51,660 bases of DNA, taken from assembly GCA_943787675.1 (NCBI GenBank), contig CALSNK010000022.1, forward strand, positions 1 to 51,660. Reading direction: 5' to 3'. The notes beneath the pieces are model-generated. The model saw nothing but the letters and a program-made list of their open reading frames with translations. It was not told the origin of the DNA and searched no databases. The stretch is from an uncultured Pseudomonadales bacterium. GTDB taxonomy: Bacteria; Pseudomonadota; Gammaproteobacteria; Pseudomonadales; Porticoccaceae. Positions 46,542 to 51,660 of the stretch are shown here, in pieces; the first letter of the stretch is position 1; every line of letters starts with the position of its first letter. Position numbers and translations under genes: made by a program.

Positions 46542-49473
46542 TTATCGGTTACTAAAAAATGTATGCCACTGGTCCACCACGATTTTCCTTTCCTCAACAA
46601 ACTCCGACACAGCTACTTCCACCAGCTGATTGTGTAGCTGTAAGCGATGGCCTGCAATGCGGAAGCTCTTGTAAGCGTCGATCAGCTGGAGGGCGTTTTG
46701 CTCGTCCAACAAGCCACATTGAGCCAATGACTCTATTATGCGGATGCTGTCGCTCCAGCGAGTAAGCGAGGGATGGTCGTGGGACCAAGCCAAGACTGCA
46801 AATTGAACCATAAATTCAATATCGACGATACCTCCAGTGCCTTGCTTGAGGGAGAATTTGCCATCTTTAGTGCCCCGACCTAGATGTTTGCGCATTTTTT
46901 TGCGCATTTGCTGTACTTCAGTGGCCAGAGATTGCGTGTCTCTTGGCTGCCGAAGAACCTGATCTCTGACTTTATCGAAGTCCGCCGCCAAATTAGGATC
47001 CCCGGCAACCACCCTGGAGCGAACCAACGCTTGATGCTCCCAGGTCCAGGCGCCCTGATGCTGGTATTTTTCGAAGGCGGTCAACGAGGCCACCAACATG
47101 CCGGAATTCCCCGAGGGTCGCAGACGCATATCAATTTCGTAGGCGATGCCGGAATGGGTGGGCGTGGATAGCAGGTGAATAATACGCTGACCCAGACGCA
47201 TAAAAAATGTGCTGTTATCAATACTGCGCGGGCCATCGGTAACCTGATTAGCTTGGGCGTTATGGATAAATACCAAATCCAAATCAGACTTATACCCCAG
47301 CTCAATGCCACCCATTTTGCCGTATGCCACGACAATAAACCCCGGGGTCTGGGTACCTTGATGCAGGAGTACCTAGATTGTGACTGAGGGTTCCTCGATC
47401 TGGAGCCTCTAGATTAGGAGCCCCAAGATTGAGAGCACTTTTGGCCGCCTGAGGCTGCCCATAGGTCGCCGTTAATTGCTGCCAGGCAACATTGACCACA
47501 TGCTCAACAACCACGTCGGCAATCCAAGTTAAGTAATCACTTACTTGCATTAGAGGCAGCACATCCATTAGCTCGCAGGCGGCAACACGCAATGTATAGG
47601 AGCGGCAAAAATAGCGGATGGCCTCCATCTGTTGCTCTTGATCTTCGTCGGGAATACGCAACATTTGCTGGCGCAGCTGATCCCGAAGCACCTGCTTATT
47701 GGGCGCTGTGTACAGGGAGCGTGGATCAAGTAATTCATCTAGCAGCGCGGGATAGGCTGCCAGCTCATCGGCAATCCAACTGCTGCGCTCACAGAGCACC
47801 GCCAACTGTTCAAGGGCCTGAGGATTTTCGGCGAGTAACGCAAGGTAGGCACTGCGACGGAGAACCCCCTGAATCAAACCCAGGGTTCTGCCCAGAGTCA
47901 GACTGTTGTCAGCGCGAGCTGCACAGACCTGGGTAAGCTTGGGCAACAACCCTTCGAGGCGAGTGCGGGGTAAGGCATCAAGATTCTGCACCAGCCGGCT
48001 CTGATAAAACCCCGCCAACTGGGTGGCCACTTCCTGTGGCTGCTGATAACCGAGCTCTTCTAGATGCTCCAAGATAGCCTCGGCATCGGGATTCTGCTGC
48101 CAGATATTATCGCCACCGGCAATGGATTCACCAGCCTGTGCCGGCCCCTCTGAAATAATATCGGCAAAGCTACTGCGCACATGGTCACGGTGAATTTGCA
48201 GTTGCTGGTAAAAGTCCGCCCAGTTTGCACAGTCGAGTAGCAACGCCACTCGCTGCTGACCCAGCGCGTCCTGTGGTAATTCCTGGGTCTGTCTATCGGC
48301 AATGCCCTGCAGTGCATGCTCCGTATTGCGCAGAAATTCGTAGGCCTGCCAAAGACCCTGCTGTTCGTCCACTGCAATTACTTGCTCGGCGGCCAATAAC
48401 TCTAGAGCCTGGTGCAGAGACTGGGTCTGCAGTCGGACATCGCGACCGCCGCGAATCAGCTGCAATGTCTGGGCGATAAACTCGACCTCGCGAATACCCC
48501 CGGGCCCCAGCTTAATATTGTCCTGCATACCTTTGCGCGACACCTCACGGTTAATAGCGCGCTTTAAATCCCGCAGGGATTCGATGGACCCAAAATCCAA
48601 GTATTTACGATAGATAAATGGCCGCAACATGGCATGGAGATACTGGGCATCGGCTGGCTCACCAGCCACCACTCGCGCCTTAATCATGGCGTAGCGTTCC
48701 CAGTCGCGCCCCTGGGTTAGGTAATATTCTTCAAGGGCCGCGAAATTAAGTACCAGCGCGCCACTCTGGCCATAGGGCCGCAGGCGCATATCTACGCGAA
48801 AAACAAAGCCATCAACGGTATGACGATCCAGAGCGGCAATCAGTTTTTGTCCGAGGCGAATAAAGAATTCTTGATTAGAGATACTACGGGTAGCGCCCTG
48901 AGTTTCTCCCGATTCAGGATAGGCAAAAATCAGATCGATATCCGAGGATATATTCAGCTCGTAGGCACCCATTTTGCCCATGGCGATAACAACGAGCCGC
49001 TGCTCTTCACCTGACTTGGCCACAGGGGTGCCAAGTTCAACGCAGGTGATCCTGTGCAGAAAGTCCAGGGCGGTAACAATGCAGGCCTCGGCTAATAGCG
49101 TGGCATCTCGGGTGGTTTCGAGCATGGGCCCACTGCGGGTAAAATCTCGCCACACAATGCGAATCATTTCGCGACGACGGAAAACTCTGAGTTGCTGGCT
49201 TAACTGTTCTTCAGTTTCGATTTGAATAAGCGGTTGCTGAAGCCGCTGGAGGTAGGTGTCGTCACTATAGCTACGGGCTAAGTCGCCACTTTCAACAAGC
49301 CCCTGAAATAACGCGGGATTGGCACTGCACTGCTCGGCGACAAAGTCACTGCAGCCCCAGACCAGAGCAAACTGCTCGGCAAAGACCGCATCTTTCGCCA
49401 GGCGTTGCTGTAACCAGGGCGCCTGGGGTATGGCCGTTAACGACAGAGGAACAGGGGCATTTTTCAGGGACAT
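46542..49473 (-). CDS. glnE: Bifunctional glutamine synthetase adenylyltransferase/deadenylase (one frameshift)
   Basis: Adds AMP to, or removes it from, the GlnA tyrosine according to PII and glutamine signals. Two frames join to about 977 aa (E. coli 946). The N-terminal deadenylase half has GKMGAYELNISSDIDLIF; the C-terminal adenylylase half has GKMGGIELGYKSDLDLVF, both with the G(K/S)..DxD nucleotidyltransferase pattern. The frame change lies near 47366-47367, where an extra base turns GTLHQGTQTPGF into another frame. It sits at the end of a 15-bp tandem repeat in the inter-domain linker. If real, it would remove adenylylating activity. Confidence 0.93.
47365..47430 (-). repeat. Imperfect 15-bp minisatellite in the glnE linker
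   Basis: Four 15-bp units, with one 6-bp interruption, encode NLGAP, NLEAP, DRGTL, (SH) and NLGTP. They lie between the two nucleotidyltransferase halves and end at the apparent frameshift. Confidence 0.7.
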
Positions 49474-49484
49474 AGGTTGGTTTT

Positions 49485-51254
49485 TTAGCGACCAAGCTCT
49501 GGAGTAACGCGCATTACCTCCTCTATTGAGGTAATTCCTTCTGCGACTTTTGCGGCACCAGCAAGACGCAACGGTTTCATTCCCTGTCTAACCGCTGCCT
49601 GGCGAATTTGTTGAATATCGGCCTCTGCACTGATTTCACTGAGCAGTGCATTTGTTAGGGGCATAATTTCGTAGACACCCTGACGCCCAGCATAACCTGT
49701 GTTGCGGCATTCAAGACAGCCCCTAGGCTGATAAATTGTTTTTGGCATAGGCACCGTAAAGGGGCGAGTAAGTTCAGCCCAGGTTTCTGAATCTGTTGCC
49801 GTCTCTTTGCGGCAGGCTGTGCACAGGGTTCGCACCAAACGCTGCGCCATAACACCATTTAGGGTCGCCTTGAGTAAATGGGTCGGCAAGCCAAGGTCCA
49901 GCAGTCGACTAATGGCCGTGGGCGCATCATTGGTATGCAGAGTAGACAGCACTAGATGACCGGTTAGGGCGGCTTGCACGGCCATCTCCGCCGTCTCATG
50001 ATCGCGAATCTCACCCACCATAATAATATCTGGATCTTGGCGCATCAGGGTGCGGATGCCGGCAGCAAAGTCAAAGTCGATAGCGGACTGAATCTGGCTC
50101 TGATTAAAGGCATCGACCACCATTTCGATCGGGTCTTCGATGGTGCTTACGTTTACAGATTCCACGGCGAGGTGTTTAAGAGTGGAATAGAGGGTAGTGG
50201 TTTTACCTGAACCCGTGGGCCCAGTAACCAGCACAATACCATTGGCCCGTTTGGTCATGGCTTGCCAGCGCTCAAAGTCTTCAGCCACCAGCCCCAGCTG
50301 AGTAAAATTGCGCAGCAATACATCGGGATCGAATATTCGCATCACCAGTTTTTCACCAAAGGCGGTGGGCATGGTGGACAGGCGCAGCTCCACTTCACTG
50401 GCATTGGGCGCCACTGTTTTAATACGGCCATCTTGGGGGCGACGTTTTTCCGCCACATCCATGCGACCAAGTATTTTTAGGCGGCTGGTCATGGCGGTCA
50501 TCACATTGCCCGGTAGCTCATACACCAGATGCAGAACGCCATCGATGCGAAAACGTACCTTGCCCTTATCGCGACGGGGCTCGAGATGGATGTCACTGGC
50601 ACGCTGTTCAAAAGCGTACTGCAATAACCAGTCAACGATATTAACAATATGCTGGTCCTGGGCGTCTGGGTCTTTCAATTTACCCACTTCCAACAGCTGC
50701 TCGAAGTTTGAGATACCGGCACCGCCATTAGAGGAAGACCCGGCACCAAAGACAGATTTAGCTAAGGAGTAAAACTCCAGGGTATATTTTTTGATATCAG
50801 CGGGATTGGCCACCACAGTGCTCACGCTTCTGCGGCTGGTCTGCTCCAGGCTCTCTATCCAGCTTTGATCAAAAGGCTGCATGGTGGCAACAATAATCTC
50901 TTGCGGGCGTACCTCGATACAGAGAATGCCGTAACGCTGGGCATAGGCAAATGACATAACCCCTGTCACGGCGGGCACATTAATTTTTAGGGGATCTATA
51001 TTGGCCAGTCCCAGTTTGGATTTTTTTGCCAACCACTGGGTTAGGGTATCCAGGCTAAGGGGACTTTTGGTCTGGGCATGACACATCTGTTTATTGGCAA
51101 TGTACTGCAGGGGATGAAGGAGGGCCTCTTCCCGACTGCGATGGTCGACGGCTATTTTATTCGCGTCTGCCTGACTAAGTAAGCCATCAATCACTAAGGC
51201 TTTTAAGGCACTGCCAAGGTCGAGGGCTCGGCCTTTTGCACTGGTCTGGTTCAT
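49485..51254 (-). CDS. GspE/PilB-family secretion or pilus assembly ATPase
   Basis: A hexameric traffic ATPase for type II secretion or type IV pili. The 589-aa protein has an N-terminal domain (~1-165), then Walker A GPTGSGKTT, Asp box, Walker B MVGEIRDHETA and His box STLHTNDAP. A tetracysteine zinc motif (CTAC...CLEC) precedes the C-terminal GRQGVYEIM. No pilin or gsp genes are nearby, so which machinery it drives cannot be decided; PulE/GspE-like is likely. AGGAG precedes the ATG. It is 11 bp upstream of glnE and divergent from argA. Confidence 0.9.
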   Translation of the reverse strand: MNQTSAKGRALDLGSALKALVIDGLLSQADANKIAVDHRSREEALLHPLQYIANKQMCHAQTKSPLSLDTLTQWLAKKSKLGLANIDPLKINVPAVTGVMSFAYAQRYGILCIEVRPQEIIVATMQPFDQSWIESLEQTSRRSVSTVVANPADIKKYTLEFYSLAKSVFGAGSSSNGGAGISNFEQLLEVGKLKDPDAQDQHIVNIVDWLLQYAFEQRASDIHLEPRRDKGKVRFRIDGVLHLVYELPGNVMTAMTSRLKILGRMDVAEKRRPQDGRIKTVAPNASEVELRLSTMPTAFGEKLVMRIFDPDVLLRNFTQLGLVAEDFERWQAMTKRANGIVLVTGPTGSGKTTTLYSTLKHLAVESVNVSTIEDPIEMVVDAFNQSQIQSAIDFDFAAGIRTLMRQDPDIIMVGEIRDHETAEMAVQAALTGHLVLSTLHTNDAPTAISRLLDLGLPTHLLKATLNGVMAQRLVRTLCTACRKETATDSETWAELTRPFTVPMPKTIYQPRGCLECRNTGYAGRQGVYEIMPLTNALLSEISAEADIQQIRQAAVRQGMKPLRLAGAAKVAEGITSIEEVMRVTPELGR

Positions 51255-51381
51255 CCTTTTGCTCCTGCACTGGTATCCATTCCTAAATAGTAGTCCGGTT
51301 TAGCACGCCAAGTCGGGCAAACCACAACTATCAAATAATTTTTAACTCAACTTATTGGCTGTGGTTGCTTATAATCACGCC

Positions 51382-51660
51382 ATGACTACAGACAGCTACG
51401 TACAATTTTTCAGGCAGACTTCGCCCTATATCCATGCTCATAGGGGCAAGACCTTTGTTATCGCCCTTGGCGGTGATGCGATTGCCCATGGAAACTTTCA
51501 TCGCACTATCCATGATATTGCGCTTTTACAGAGCCTGGGGATTCGGTTGGTGCTGGTACATGGGGCGCGGCCTCAGATAGATACACGTATTGCACTGTCT
51601 GGTATCGAGACGAGCTTTGCACAGCAGTTGCGCGTGACAGATAGCGACGCCATGCTCTGC
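51382..51660 (+). CDS. argA: N-acetylglutamate synthase (partial, C-terminus off window)
   Basis: The first enzyme of arginine synthesis, acetylating glutamate. The 93 codons visible cover the start of the amino-acid-kinase-like domain: KTFVIALGGDAIAH, HDIALLQSLGIRLVLVHGARPQID. TATAAT at 51370-51375 lies 7 bp before the ATG, so it is probably not the start signal for this message, or the message is almost leaderless. The gene runs off the right edge. Confidence 0.93.
   Translation, partial: MTTDSYVQFFRQTSPYIHAHRGKTFVIALGGDAIAHGNFHRTIHDIALLQSLGIRLVLVHGARPQIDTRIALSGIETSFAQQLRVTDSDAMLC

Noticed and set aside
51355..51375. TTGGCT/TATAAT as argA promoter
   Set aside because: Spacing is only 9 bp and the -10 lies almost on the start codon.

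Overview
The window looks like a chromosomal segment of a free-living, probably marine, gammaproteobacterium. It carries the syntenic blocks glnA-thiI-typA, nudF-yqiB-cpdA-yqiA-parE-parC beside tolC, gpmI-envC-ctpA and glnE-ilvE-(LPS glycosyltransferases)-waaA, as in Pseudomonas and relatives. A PPi-type phosphofructokinase and a secreted subtilase-barrel protein fit a Cellvibrionales/SAR92-like lineage, but that placement is inference. I see no phage, IS element, CRISPR array, rRNA or tRNA.

Layout. 1-3.4 kb is the nitrogen block on the minus strand: glnL (cut by the window edge), a DUF4124 protein and glnA. Two separate sigma-54 promoters with NtrC-type palindromes are readable. 3.5-9.3 kb (plus) holds a rhodanese-only thiI, a frameshifted membrane PAS-GGDEF-degenerate EAL protein, typA and a second membrane diguanylate cyclase. 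9.3-12.8 kb holds tag, pip, dtd and mpl. 12.9-17.8 kb holds a surface subtilase, PPi-phosphofructokinase and a D-2-hydroxyacid dehydrogenase. 18-19 kb is a small accessory island: an unknown 83-aa protein divergent from two tandemly duplicated XRE regulators with duplicated operators. 19.3-28 kb (plus) holds an MMPL/RND exporter, uup, gpmI, envC and ctpA. 28-36 kb (minus) holds yeaQ-like, mscS, parC, parE, yqiA, cpdA, yqiB and nudF. 36.2-42.5 kb is an RND efflux cassette with its TetR regulator, lying between nudF and tolC. 42.5-51.3 kb (minus) runs gspE/pilB-like ATPase, glnE, ilvE, two paralogous glycosyltransferases and waaA. The start of argA (plus) ends the window.

The nitrogen genes fit together. 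NtrB (glnL) controls NtrC, NtrC-type sites sit before glnA and glnL, and GlnE adenylylates GlnA, whose target Tyr is conserved. EnvC and CtpA act in cell-wall remodelling, Mpl recycles murein peptide, and WaaA plus the two glycosyltransferases point to LPS core synthesis.

Quality caution: four genes (the GGDEF/EAL gene, mpl, waaA, glnE) contain six apparent single-base indels, most in or beside short G/C runs, and in mpl and waaA the two indels cancel. Three of these are core genes, so sequencing or assembly error is the likeliest cause. I annotate them as single genes with frameshifts.

The most interesting leads are the rhodanese-only thiI at the conserved thiI locus, the duplicated XRE/operator island with its divergent small protein, the acidic Tyr/Gly repeat in the MMPL exporter, and the pentapeptide minisatellite in the GlnE linker.
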